From Dysgonomonas sp. UBA7710 (lineage in GTDB: Bacteria > Bacteroidota > Bacteroidia > Bacteroidales > Dysgonomonadaceae): a stretch of 46,367 bases of DNA. A program made the translations under genes and the position numbers. Position 1 is the stretch's first letter; every line of letters starts with the position of its first letter. Under the pieces are notes generated by a model. The model was not told the DNA's origin and did not search any database. It worked only from the letters and a program-made list of their open reading frames with translations. The stretch spans positions 1 through 46,367 of the forward strand of contig NZ_DLFW01000016.1 of NCBI RefSeq assembly GCF_002482385.1, in the 5' to 3' direction. This document shows positions 16,240-24,159 of the stretch, piece by piece.

Positions 16240-16437
16240 ATGGAAGTATATTTGATTCTTTTGTATGTTAGTATAGCCCTGTTTATCGCCAGCATTGTAC
16301 TGTGGTATATTTCGGGCAGGTATATAAAAGAACATAAACCTGCCTTGTCCCGGAGGATGGTCTATATAGGTGGATTTATGTTCTCTTTTTCGATTCTGGG
16401 GGCTTTGATAGCCTTGATAATCTGGTCTTCGAAGTAG
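16240..16437 (+). CDS. Small membrane protein, two transmembrane segments
   Basis: The protein has 65 residues with two hydrophobic helices at about 4-24 (LILLYVSIALFIASIVLWYI) and 43-62 (MVYIGGFMFSFSILGALIAL). They are joined by a basic loop (GRYIKEHKPALSRR), so both ends should face the outside and the loop the cytoplasm. No known domain is recognized. It is convergent with the nitroreductase gene and separated from it by 24 bp. The compact two-helix layout and start context make it a believable gene, but homology was not tested. Confidence 0.6.
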   Translation: MEVYLILLYVSIALFIASIVLWYISGRYIKEHKPALSRRMVYIGGFMFSFSILGALIALIIWSSK

Positions 16438-16461
16438 CCCTGTTTGGGTATCTGCGGAGGA

Positions 16462-17115
16462 TTATCTTATATACTGCACCTTACTCTCATCTCTTGGCTT
16501 GGCATCCGGCGACTCGTTTTTATAACCGGCAGCAATACCAAAAACAACTTCGTGTGTATCAGGCATATTTATTTCTTTCAGGAAATCTTTCGAATCGGGG
16601 TCGTTCAATATACCGGCCATATTGCCGATGGTACATGTCCCGATATTCATAGATTCGGCACTGAGGAGAATATTCTGTGCCAGTAGTCCGCAATCGACCG
16701 CGCTATAAGGATTACTCTTATCCCTGCCTACGATGATGAGGGTCGGCGCTCCGTGAAATACACTGAATCCCGGCTCTTGCGCGCGGGCCGCGCTTCCTTG
16801 CAGGTTTTTACCCTTGGCCTTTTCTACAAAGCTGTTGTTGATCCTGCTTAATAAATCGGCATTCTGTATCACCCTTACTTCCCACGATTGCCTGTTCAGT
16901 GCACTCGGTGCGTTTATGGCACATTTTACTATTGTATCCAGTTGCTCCGGTGTTATCTGTTCAGGTTTGTATGAGCGTATGCTTCTACGGCTCATAATGG
17001 CTTCTACCACAGCATTCTTTTGTTCCATATCGCTCGTTTTTTCTTTTGTTGGATTGTTGCAGGAGAGTAGCATCAGGGAGGCTATCGCTGCGATAAACAT
17101 TTTCTTCATTTTCAT
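16462..17115 (-). CDS. Nitroreductase family lipoprotein
   Basis: The protein has 217 residues and belongs to the FMN-dependent nitroreductase fold. MSRRSIRSYKPEQITPEQL (about 41-59) is the FMN phosphate-binding start. APSALNRQSWEVRVI follows at about 74-88, and SAVDCGLLAQNILLSAESMNIGTC is the central helix region (split by the motif NPYSAVDCG). Unusually, it begins with a lipoprotein signal ending LMLLSC, with Cys19 as the lipidated residue. The enzyme is therefore expected to be anchored on a membrane facing the periplasm, while most relatives are cytoplasmic. How it would obtain NAD(P)H there is unclear. The start codon overlaps the tilS stop by 4 nt, so translation is probably coupled. 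Confidence 0.85.
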   Translation of the reverse strand: MKMKKMFIAAIASLMLLSCNNPTKEKTSDMEQKNAVVEAIMSRRSIRSYKPEQITPEQLDTIVKCAINAPSALNRQSWEVRVIQNADLLSRINNSFVEKAKGKNLQGSAARAQEPGFSVFHGAPTLIIVGRDKSNPYSAVDCGLLAQNILLSAESMNIGTCTIGNMAGILNDPDSKDFLKEINMPDTHEVVFGIAAGYKNESPDAKPRDESKVQYIR

Positions 17116-18428
17116 TTACTATATATTATTTTCACCACTTCCGTTGTCTTATCCGTTATTTTGAACCGCTCATCGGAGCGATGTCCTATTATCCATACTA
17201 TGTCATCGCCCGAACAAAGCAACCATGCCGCTTCCTTGTCGAACAGGCTGAACTTATTGTCGGAAAAATAATCGCTTACTTTCTTCTTTCCCTTCATACC
17301 GAAAGGCATAAACCAATCACCCTGCCTCCATTTGCGAAGGGTTAACGGATAAGCTAGTTTATCAGCGTCGATGTATATTATATCGGGATTCTTTTCTATG
17401 GAAAAATCCCCGTTTACCGGAGTACGCTCTATTTTCAGATGTATGGGGCGCGATAAGGTACTTTCATCTTCGTGGATATTATACCGTTCTATTTTGAGAT
17501 TGTCCTTTTTCTTTAATATGAGGTATCCTCTATCCTTGAGCAGTTCATGCGTTTCCGAATAGAATATTTTACCCGACTGGCTTATGACGGATTCGAATAT
17601 CTGCCGCACCGTAGCTGAATTGAACCCATACGGAGAAAGAAGCTCGAAGAGGATAGCTTCCGGCTCCAGATACTGAACCAACATGGATATATTTATCTTA
17701 TTATCTGCAAATATATTGGCTTTCACCTGAGCCATATACATGTAATATATGTTTGCCACCTGCGTCAGATGTTCGGCTGTTTTGTTTACAGATTCTTTTA
17801 CCGAGGGGTTTATAGCTTCCAGCACCGGGATTACATTCAGTCTTATCTTATTCCGGGCATACATATCTTCATTGTTGGTGCTATCATCTACGAACGACAA
17901 TCGTCTGTCTTTCAGATATTCTACTATTTCGTCACGGCTCAGGCTTAATAATGGCCGGATAACATATCCGTTTACAGGAGCAATACCGGTAAGTCCCCGG
18001 ATACCTGTTCCCCTGACAAGATTGAGAAGAATGGTCTCTACCGAGTCGTCGCGGTGGTGTGCTACGGCTATTTTGTCGGCCATATGGATAACTCTGAGTT
18101 GTTCGAACCAGTTGTAACGCAGTTCACGGGCAGCCATTTCTATCGATACGGAATTTATGGCGGCATAGGCTTCCGTGTCGAAATCGATACGCTCGTATTT
18201 CAGATTATACTTTTTGCAAAGCTCTTCTACAAAGAATGCGTCCCTGTTAGATTCCTCGCCCCGTAAGTGAAAATTACAATGGGCTACGACACATTCGAGG
18301 CCGAAGCTATGCAGAATATCGAGCAAAGCGACAGAATCCGCTCCTCCGCTGACACCTACGATTATTTTCTCTCCTCCGGCAAGTAATCCGTTGGCAACGA
18401 TATACTGTTCTACTCTTGAAATATCCAT
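17112..18428 (-). CDS. tilS: tRNA(Ile)-lysidine synthetase
   Basis: This enzyme attaches lysine to cytidine 34 of the CAU-anticodon isoleucine tRNA, changing its decoding from AUG to AUA; it is essential in most bacteria. It has 438 residues. The PP-loop GVSGGADSVALLDIL has SGGADS at 27-32. VAHHRDDSVETILLNLVRGTG (about 130-150, with a G-I-RG extension) is the family signature. The C-terminal TilS domain has LTLRKWRQGDWFMPFGMKG and KKVSDYFSDNKFS at about 365-400. It is in an operon: the HD phosphohydrolase gene ends 3 nt upstream, and the nitroreductase start overlaps its stop. Confidence 0.97.
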   Translation of the reverse strand: MDISRVEQYIVANGLLAGGEKIIVGVSGGADSVALLDILHSFGLECVVAHCNFHLRGEESNRDAFFVEELCKKYNLKYERIDFDTEAYAAINSVSIEMAARELRYNWFEQLRVIHMADKIAVAHHRDDSVETILLNLVRGTGIRGLTGIAPVNGYVIRPLLSLSRDEIVEYLKDRRLSFVDDSTNNEDMYARNKIRLNVIPVLEAINPSVKESVNKTAEHLTQVANIYYMYMAQVKANIFADNKINISMLVQYLEPEAILFELLSPYGFNSATVRQIFESVISQSGKIFYSETHELLKDRGYLILKKKDNLKIERYNIHEDESTLSRPIHLKIERTPVNGDFSIEKNPDIIYIDADKLAYPLTLRKWRQGDWFMPFGMKGKKKVSDYFSDNKFSLFDKEAAWLLCSGDDIVWIIGHRSDERFKITDKTTEVVKIIYSK

Positions 18429-18431
18429 GAT

Positions 18432-19658
18432 TTAAATTTTCAGATACGAAAAGTAATATTTCTGTACTTTTTTAGATAGCAGTTGTATATTCAGCATGTC
18501 CGATGCTTCGGATATATCCCTGATAGTCCCGTCATTGTACAGGATATCTATACTATCATCAGCTTCATTATACATATTTGTATAAATAACGTCGGACGAA
18601 TAGAAGAAAGATGCTTCGTATTCATTCACTCCGAGCTGTTCGGTATAAGCCGCAATATGTTTCTGTATCTGGTGCTCAGACAGCGGTTCGTTGGTTATTT
18701 CTATTTTAAACAGGTTCCTGTTTATCAGAGCCGCGCTAAGCGTGGACAATACCTTGTCTTCGTTTGCTGCCCATACCTTCAGTGCGCACCAGATGTCATT
18801 ATCGTCCAGACCCGCGAAATGTTTCAATACTTCTTCGCGTTGCCTGTCAAAGAATACCCTACTTACATCATTCTCCAGGAAATACAGGAAGGCCGGAGAC
18901 GCAAACAGCTTTATACCCTTATCGCTCAGTTCCTTTGCCCTTGTCAGTGTTTTTATCAGCATTTTCTCGGCTGCAACGGCCGTTTTATGCAGATATACCT
19001 GCCAGTACATCAGCCGGCGCGACATCAGGAAGTTTTCTATCGAATAAATACCTTTGGCCTCTACAACGAGGCGGTCGTTGCGTAGGTCAAGCATCTTGAT
19101 AATACGGGCCGAACCTATATTTCCCTCGGTTACACCCGTAAAGAAACTGTCGCGGCGCAGGTAATCGAGACGGTCTACATCCAGTTGCCCGCTCACCAGT
19201 TGATGAAGGAATTTCTTTGGATATTCGTTCTTAAATATTGAAATACAGATATCTAGTTCGCCGTTCAGTTCTTCGTTCAGGTTCTCCATCAGCGCAAGAG
19301 AAAACTCCTCGTGGTGAATGCCGTTTGTCAGTGTATATTCCAGTACATGCGAGAAAGGCCCGTGCCCTACATCATGCAACAGTATGCAGGCTAATGCTCC
19401 GTTTGCTTCATCAGCGGTTATTTCGTGGCCTTTTATTCTCAGATTGTTTATTGCCTCGTCCATCAGGTACATAGCGCCTATGGAATGGTGCAATCGGGTG
19501 TGTTGCGCTCCCGGATACACAAAGGAGGCCAGTCCCAGTTGCTTGATACGGTTTAGCCGTTGCAGGAAAGGATGCTGTATAAGTCTGTAAAGAAAATTAT
19601 TCGGGATGGTGATAAAACCGAATACGGGATCGTTGATTATTTTTTTCTTATTACTCAT
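18432..19658 (-). CDS. HD-domain phosphohydrolase (SAMHD1/dGTPase-like)
   Basis: The protein has 408 residues. The HD metal site is clear: QHTRLHHSIGAMYLM (His58), ILLHDVGHGPFSHVLE (His95, Asp96), and a downstream Asp in SGQLDVDRLDYLRRDSFFTG. The start PVFGFITIPN and LQRLNRIKQLGLASFVYPGA are typical of YdhJ/SAMHD1-like bacterial HD proteins, some of which are dNTP triphosphohydrolases; the substrate is not proven here. It is the first gene of a three-gene operon with tilS (3-nt gap). A promoter with TATCTTTG on the minus strand lies 32 nt before the start codon. Confidence 0.88.
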   Translation of the reverse strand: MSNKKKIINDPVFGFITIPNNFLYRLIQHPFLQRLNRIKQLGLASFVYPGAQHTRLHHSIGAMYLMDEAINNLRIKGHEITADEANGALACILLHDVGHGPFSHVLEYTLTNGIHHEEFSLALMENLNEELNGELDICISIFKNEYPKKFLHQLVSGQLDVDRLDYLRRDSFFTGVTEGNIGSARIIKMLDLRNDRLVVEAKGIYSIENFLMSRRLMYWQVYLHKTAVAAEKMLIKTLTRAKELSDKGIKLFASPAFLYFLENDVSRVFFDRQREEVLKHFAGLDDNDIWCALKVWAANEDKVLSTLSAALINRNLFKIEITNEPLSEHQIQKHIAAYTEQLGVNEYEASFFYSSDVIYTNMYNEADDSIDILYNDGTIRDISEASDMLNIQLLSKKVQKYYFSYLKI

Positions 19659-19689
19659 CAGTAACAGTGTATTTTAATATTTTAGAGAT

Positions 19690-19717
19690 CAAAGATACAG
19701 AGAATTTAATTAATCAA
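19690..19717 (-). promoter_or_regulatory. Promoter of the HD/tilS/nitroreductase operon
   Basis: CAAAGATA at 19690-19697 reads TATCTTTG on the minus strand, an exact TAnnTTTG match. A TTG on the minus strand at 19717-19715 is 17 bp upstream, slightly shorter than the usual spacing. Confidence 0.55.
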
Positions 19718-19842
19718 GGTTTAATAACAAGTTTCTCTGGGGTAAACACACGAAAATTGGTAACGTTTCAGTTAACTGTATTTTCTCGCAGAGACGCTAA
19801 GGTGGAAAGTTTGACTCATAATTATCGCTACATTTACGTTTA

Positions 19843-19934
19843 TTAACTATATTTGGTTAAAATATGACACTTCTGACATATTTTCCACTATTTCCCATCT
19901 GTTATTTTTGCATTTGTTAACTATATATAGTTAA
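19843..19934. promoter_or_regulatory. Two related TTAAC dyads (possible operators)
   Basis: TTAACTATATATAGTTAA at 19917-19934 is a perfect 18-bp palindrome. TTAACTATATTTGGTTAA at 19843-19860 is the same dyad with two changed positions. Their starts are 74 bp apart, about seven helical turns. This looks like paired protein-binding sites, but the binding protein and the regulated gene are unknown. Confidence 0.45.
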
Positions 19935-19955
19935 AAGGTAACAAAGGTAACAGAA

Positions 19956-20173
19956 ATCAATGTGCCGATTAATCAATGTGCCGATGTGCCAGTGTTTTTA
20001 ACGAAAAATGAAAAACGAAGAACGAAAAGTGAAGAATGGATAACAAAAAATACTTTTAAACGAAGAATGTTTTTCACTTATCACTTTTAGTTTAAAACAT
20101 TGGCTAATATGCTAATTTACAAATATGCTAATCAATCTTTCAAAGAACTATAAGCTAGCAGCTAATGGCTAAT
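19956..20173. repeat. Composite cluster of three word-repeat families
   Basis: From left to right: two ATCAATGTGCCGAT units and a CGATGTGCCAGTG unit (19956-19994); GAAAAATGAAAAACG and GAAAAGTGAAGAATGG units (20001-20040) with an inverted TTTTTCACTTATCACTTTT part near 20068-20087; then GCTAAT words at 20102, 20111, 20127, 20161 and 20168. The GCTAAT and GTGAA words recur elsewhere next to stop codons. No coding potential is seen. Confidence 0.6.
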
Positions 20174-20411
20174 AGCTTCTTACTACACAGATAAACTTTT
20201 TCAAAAAGATTAAATTTCAGGTTGCCCTAAAGTTTCTCTTGATAGAAGCCGGGGGTTATCTTTTTGGCCGGAGATAACGTGTGTGTGGGACGAAGTACAA
20301 TCAACGGCATCATAGTAATGAATATTTTATATTATTTTTTTATTAATGTACAAAAGAATATAAAAAAACGGAGATATTGAGTAAATAGTTTTTATGAATT
20401 ATCGAATATGT

Positions 20412-20419
20412 TATCTTTG
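20412..20419 (+). promoter_or_regulatory. -7 box upstream of the small ORF and terC
   Basis: TATCTTTG matches TAnnTTTG exactly and lies 24 bp before the small ORF start at 20443. It probably drives the small ORF together with terC. Confidence 0.55.
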
Positions 20420-20442
20420 TAATGAAGATCGAGGACAATTAG

Positions 20443-20550
20443 ATGCGAACAATTATGAAGAAACTACTACTCAGGATTCAGCGAATACTGGGTTTTAAGA
20501 AGACTGACAGAGATACTGTTATAAAGGAATACTTAGAAAAAAAGAGATAA
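20443..20550 (+). CDS. Small basic protein, 35 residues or 31 from the inner start
   Basis: The frame reads MRTIMKKLLLRIQRILGF, then KKTDRDTVIKEYLEKKR. A second ATG at 20455 would give 31 residues starting MKKLLL. The N-terminal half can form an amphipathic basic helix and the second half is highly charged. It lies 24 bp after a good -7 box and 49 bp before terC, in the same direction. A six-codon frame (MKIEDN) at 20422-20442 ends directly before its start. No homolog is known to me. It could be a small membrane-surface protein or a leader peptide for terC. Confidence 0.4.
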   Translation: MRTIMKKLLLRIQRILGFKKTDRDTVIKEYLEKKR

Positions 20551-20599
20551 TTTCCAAAAGCGTCAAATTCTTTATTAAATTTGTCGCAAAAATATTTTT

Positions 20600-21421
20600 A
20601 TGGAAATTTTTGAAACTTTTCTTATGCCAAGTGCGTGGATAGCTTTACTCACATTGGCTTTTCTTGAAATAGTATTAGGAATAGACAATATCGTATTTTT
20701 GTCTATCATATCGTCTAAATTACCCCAAAAGGAACAGCCCAAAGCCCGTACCATAGGCTTACTGCTGGCTATGCTGTTTCGTATCCTCTTATTATTTTGT
20801 ATATCCTGGCTGATGAAGCTTACCAAACCGATATTTTCATTCGATACGGCATGGTTTGATGGCTCTGTTTCCGGTCAGAGTATTATAATCGGGGTCGGAG
20901 GACTCTTTCTCCTGTATAAAAGTGTTACCGAAATTCATCACAAACTGGAAGGGGAGAGCGATGCTGTTCAGGGGAGGTCAAAATCCGGTTTTGTAGGTGT
21001 TATTGTCCAGATTGTAGCACTCGATATTGTCTTTTCATTCGATAGTGTCCTAACTGCCGTCGGATTGGTCAGTTTCAGCGAATTCGGATATGTAGGAGCC
21101 ATGACCATAATGGTTACAGCAGTTGTGGCAGCTGTTATGATTATGCTTTTATTTTCCGGTCCGGTAAGTAAATTTGTAAACGAACATCCTACAATACAGA
21201 TGCTTGGCCTTTCGTTCCTGATTCTCATAGGAGTGATGTTACTGGTAGAATCGGCACATTTGTCGCAGATTTCAATATTCGATACAACTGTGGGAGAGAT
21301 ACCGAAAGGATACATATACTTTGCCATTGCGTTTTCTTTGCTTGTCGAATTTCTGAATATGAAGTTAAGGAAGAAGTCTACCCCGGTAAAACTAAAAGAT
21401 TCGGAATTGATAGAAGAATAG
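20600..21421 (+). CDS. TerC family integral membrane protein
   Basis: The protein has 273 residues with about seven hydrophobic helices. The two TerC signature segments are FLEIVLGIDNIVFLSIISSKLP (about 23-44, split by the conserved DN) and VALDIVFSFDSVLTAVGLV (about 136-154). Acidic residues within these helices are thought to bind metal ions. E. coli homologs Alx and YgjT-type proteins export manganese, and others help load metals into exported proteins; the ion here is not known. It is probably transcribed with the preceding small ORF. A perfect 19-bp hairpin follows 6 nt after the stop. Confidence 0.92.
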   Translation: MEIFETFLMPSAWIALLTLAFLEIVLGIDNIVFLSIISSKLPQKEQPKARTIGLLLAMLFRILLLFCISWLMKLTKPIFSFDTAWFDGSVSGQSIIIGVGGLFLLYKSVTEIHHKLEGESDAVQGRSKSGFVGVIVQIVALDIVFSFDSVLTAVGLVSFSEFGYVGAMTIMVTAVVAAVMIMLLFSGPVSKFVNEHPTIQMLGLSFLILIGVMLLVESAHLSQISIFDTTVGEIPKGYIYFAIAFSLLVEFLNMKLRKKSTPVKLKDSELIEE

Positions 21422-21427
21422 TTCTTT

Positions 21428-21490
21428 AATTAGCAGATTGGTAAATGACACAAGCAACCTGTAATATCTGAATTTACCAATCTGCTAATT
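21428..21490. repeat. Perfect 19-bp hairpin behind terC, GCTAAT type
   Basis: Bases 21428-21446 (AATTAGCAGATTGGTAAAT) are the exact reverse complement of 21472-21490, with a 25-nt loop. The arms contain the TTAGCA/TGCTAA word also found between carA and carB. It can act as a 3' stabilizer or weak terminator; no T tract follows. Confidence 0.65.
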
Positions 21491-21568
21491 TACTAATAAG
21501 CCAATTCACAATAAAAGAACATCCGATTCGTTAAATAGGTAATTAATAAAAAGACCGACACTTATTCT

Positions 21569-22324
21569 ATGAAGAGATTTATACTTACATCCCTTATCGG
21601 CATATTATCGGCCGGATTTACTTTATATGCTCAAACGAAGCAGCTTATCCAAATCAATTCGGTGAAAACGAAAGAGATAATAGATCTCAAGTATAATAAT
21701 AAAAAACAGCTTACCTATTTTGTTGAAAAGGGTGTTGCTACTTTTCGTGAATTCACTTTTAAATATGACAAGATTACTGACTTGCTCTCGGGGTGCATAA
21801 TGAATCAAGACAGAGGAGAGTTGATCACTAATTCCAGATATACTTACAATGATGGTTATATTGCTGAAGAGGTGACAAGCTCGGGTAAACAGGTAAAAGA
21901 GAAAAAAGTAACAGACCTCCTGCAAATTCATATAGACAATAAAGGACGGCTTACCAAAACCGTGTTTGAAGACGGTAAGCCCTGGGAAGAATTTGTATAC
22001 GACGAAAATAATAATCTGGTTACATACACACAACATGCAGCAACTAATGAAGGAAGTAAGGTCACCATCTTTAAATTCAACAATGACAAATCCGCTTTTC
22101 TCAATATCGAGAGTATCCCTGCATGGTTTTGGGCATGGCATGTAAATAGTATGAGATGGTGCGGAGATTTTATCGGTAAAAATAATCCTAACGAATTTAC
22201 AACCGAAGACCCCAGGTATGGTACAGATACTATTGAAGTTACATACGAATACGATACGGATGGGTATCCGGTGAAACAGTTTTATGACGGGGAGTTAGTC
22301 CGGGAGATGATATATAAAGATTAA
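21569..22324 (+). CDS. Secreted protein with YD-like strand repeats
   Basis: The protein has 251 residues with a signal peptide (FILTSLIGILSAGFTLYAQ). The mature part repeats short beta strands with a Tyr-Asp or Tyr-Asn pattern: LKYNNKKQLTYF, FKYDKITDLLSG, RYTYNDGYIAEE, IDNKGRLTKTVFEDG, VYDENNNLVTY and TYEYDTDGYPVKQFYDGE. This resembles the YD/toxin-antitoxin-repeat style or MORN-like hairpins seen in many Bacteroidota surface proteins. No catalytic motif is recognized. It is transcribed alone, with a strong bidirectional terminator behind it. The function is unknown. Confidence 0.65.
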   Translation: MKRFILTSLIGILSAGFTLYAQTKQLIQINSVKTKEIIDLKYNNKKQLTYFVEKGVATFREFTFKYDKITDLLSGCIMNQDRGELITNSRYTYNDGYIAEEVTSSGKQVKEKKVTDLLQIHIDNKGRLTKTVFEDGKPWEEFVYDENNNLVTYTQHAATNEGSKVTIFKFNNDKSAFLNIESIPAWFWAWHVNSMRWCGDFIGKNNPNEFTTEDPRYGTDTIEVTYEYDTDGYPVKQFYDGELVREMIYKD

Positions 22325-22334
22325 GAAAGACTAA

Positions 22335-22407
22335 ATAAGAAGTGGCTGTCTCAATAGTATTTTGCGCTAGCAAAGTATTACTTCCTATTGAGACAGCCAC
22401 TTCTTAT
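22335..22407. terminator. Long bidirectional terminator hairpin
   Basis: Bases 22335-22357 and 22385-22407 are a perfect 23-bp inverted repeat with core AGTGGCTGTCTCAATAG. The loop holds a second stem (TATTTTGC with GCAAAGTA, one G-U pair). It lies between convergent genes (secreted YD-like protein and alpha-amylase) and should serve both. Confidence 0.75.
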
Positions 22408-22421
22408 ATTCCTTTATATCA

Positions 22422-23864
22422 TTAAAATTTTACCCAAACAGATAATGTACCTCCTTCTACAAGAAAATTACCGTTACCTTCATTATCTATTGTTATTTTC
22501 TTCTGCACATTGCCGGTAAGATCGCGCCAAACTTCACCTTTACGGTTTACCCCCACATTCATGACCTTATTGCCGTCAATATTATTCGACATCAGAAATG
22601 CAAGTCCCGATCCGGCATGATCTTTGTCTCCCATGCGCACAAAACCTACCGTAGAGGGGTGATCGAAGTAATCTTTTTGCTCGCCATAAGCATATTTCCT
22701 CCGGGTATTCAGTAATAAATCTATGATTGGTTGGTATAGGGGCTTTCCCCCGTTTATGCCATAATAATCACCATAAAAAATGCAAGGATATCCTTTCTCC
22801 ATTAGTAGGATCAGGGCGTAAGCCGAAGGTTTGAACCAGTCTTCTATTTCCGATTCCAGAGAGCTACCCAGTTGCGAGTCGTGGTTATCCACGAATGTGA
22901 CTGCATAGTCGGGATGATGCAAAACAAGAGTATCATCCAGAATTCTTCGTAAATCGTAATCTTTGCCAAACTTCGAAGCCTTATACATATTGTAATGTAG
23001 GGGCACATCGAATAAATCGGTTGTTTTTTCTACTGCGGCAAGATATTTCTCTAATGTTGCCAGATCTCCATTCCAATACTCGGCGACTGAATAGAATTCG
23101 TTGCCCCTTTCAGCCCTTACAGTCTCCAGGAATTGTTTGACAAACTTGTCCTCCATATGTTTCACAGCATCGAGACGCATGCCATCCAAATTCAATTCGT
23201 TGGAAACCCATATGCCCCAACGGTTCAGTTCTTTTATTACTTCCGGATGGTCGAGATCCAAATCGTTGCAAAGTAAAAAATCGTAATTTCCGTTTTCATC
23301 ATCTACCCCCTCGCTCCAATATTTGTTTTCTCCGAGTATACGAAAGATTCCGCTTTTTTTCTGGGCATCATCAAATCCGACACCGGAAAAGTGATACCAG
23401 TGCCATTTAAAGTCGGAATATTTATTTCCCCGTCCTTTAAATAAATAGCCAGTCCATGCCTGAATCTCTATTTCGTCGCTAATATCCTTGTTTCTCTCTT
23501 TAGGATCGACCTCTTTTACCTTAAATTTCTCGGTATAGTCACCTTCGGCTTTATGATTCATTACAGTATCGAGATATACTGATATTTTATTTTTATGTAA
23601 TTCGCCGATCGTTTCTATCAATTCATCTTTTGTACCATATTTCGTCCTTACGGTACTATTCTGATCAAATTCTCCGAGGTCGAACAGGTCGTATGTTGCA
23701 TAGCCTTCATCTTGTTGTTCGTCTGCCTTATATGCCGGAGGAATCCATACTGCCGTTATACCTGTTTGATGCAGATGTACTGCATCTTTTTTCAGTTGTT
23801 TCCATAAATTTCCGTCATTGGGGAGGTTCCACTCAAAGTATTGCATCATTACACCATTTTTCAT
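22422..23864 (-). CDS. Cytoplasmic alpha-amylase, GH13 (subfamily 5 type)
   Basis: The protein has 480 residues and no signal peptide; it opens with GVMMQYFEWNLPNDGNLWKQ, typical of the cytoplasmic liquefying-amylase group (GH13_5). It hydrolyses internal alpha-1,4 bonds in starch- or glycogen-like glucans. Conserved regions are VYLDTVMNHKA (region I), DGMRLDAVKHM with the nucleophile Asp near 232, SVAEYWNGD with the acid/base Glu near 262, and FVDNHDSQ with the third Asp near 329. The C-terminal small beta domain ends in LSVWVKF. The genomic gap upstream (to carB) contains the carB terminator, so it is a separate transcript. A degenerate -7 (TTTCTTTG on the minus strand) lies near 23970. Confidence 0.95.
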   Translation of the reverse strand: MKNGVMMQYFEWNLPNDGNLWKQLKKDAVHLHQTGITAVWIPPAYKADEQQDEGYATYDLFDLGEFDQNSTVRTKYGTKDELIETIGELHKNKISVYLDTVMNHKAEGDYTEKFKVKEVDPKERNKDISDEIEIQAWTGYLFKGRGNKYSDFKWHWYHFSGVGFDDAQKKSGIFRILGENKYWSEGVDDENGNYDFLLCNDLDLDHPEVIKELNRWGIWVSNELNLDGMRLDAVKHMEDKFVKQFLETVRAERGNEFYSVAEYWNGDLATLEKYLAAVEKTTDLFDVPLHYNMYKASKFGKDYDLRRILDDTLVLHHPDYAVTFVDNHDSQLGSSLESEIEDWFKPSAYALILLMEKGYPCIFYGDYYGINGGKPLYQPIIDLLLNTRRKYAYGEQKDYFDHPSTVGFVRMGDKDHAGSGLAFLMSNNIDGNKVMNVGVNRKGEVWRDLTGNVQKKITIDNEGNGNFLVEGGTLSVWVKF

Positions 23865-24108
23865 AACCAGCAGTGTTTACTTTTTGTTTGTGATTTTATG
23901 TTTGTTTCCCACTTTGGGAGAATGTCTGACAAAAATTAAAATTCAGCCTTTGGTTTTCTTAGACTAAAAGTACAAAGAAAACGCTTATAGATTTCTTTTT
24001 GTTTAACAAATTATGCAGTGCCGTGCATATGCATGATATTGTAGTCCTTATATGGCAATGCGAGTCAATTGTTGAGGTAAAATCTGTAGTTACAGGACTT
24101 CGTTAACT

Positions 24109-24147
24109 AAAAAAATAGCCTCAGAAAATCCTGAGGCTATTTTTTTA
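24109..24147 (-). terminator. Intrinsic terminator of carAB
   Basis: AAAAAAATAGCCTCAG ending at 24125 and CTGAGGCTATTTTTTT from 24131 form a stem of about 15 bp with a 5-nt loop. Runs of A and T on both sides make it work in either direction. It lies just past the carB stop codon. Confidence 0.85.
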
Positions 24148-24159
24148 AATAAAAGCTGA

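Larger units (their letters stand above)
19718..20442. other. Repeat-rich intergenic gap
   Basis: This stretch separates the HD-operon promoter from the small ORF upstream of terC. It contains two TTAAC dyads (19843-19934), a composite of dispersed words (19956-20173), and a 7-bp hairpin GTTATCT/AGATAAC near 20257-20281. No protein-coding or known RNA gene is recognized in it. Confidence 0.6.
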
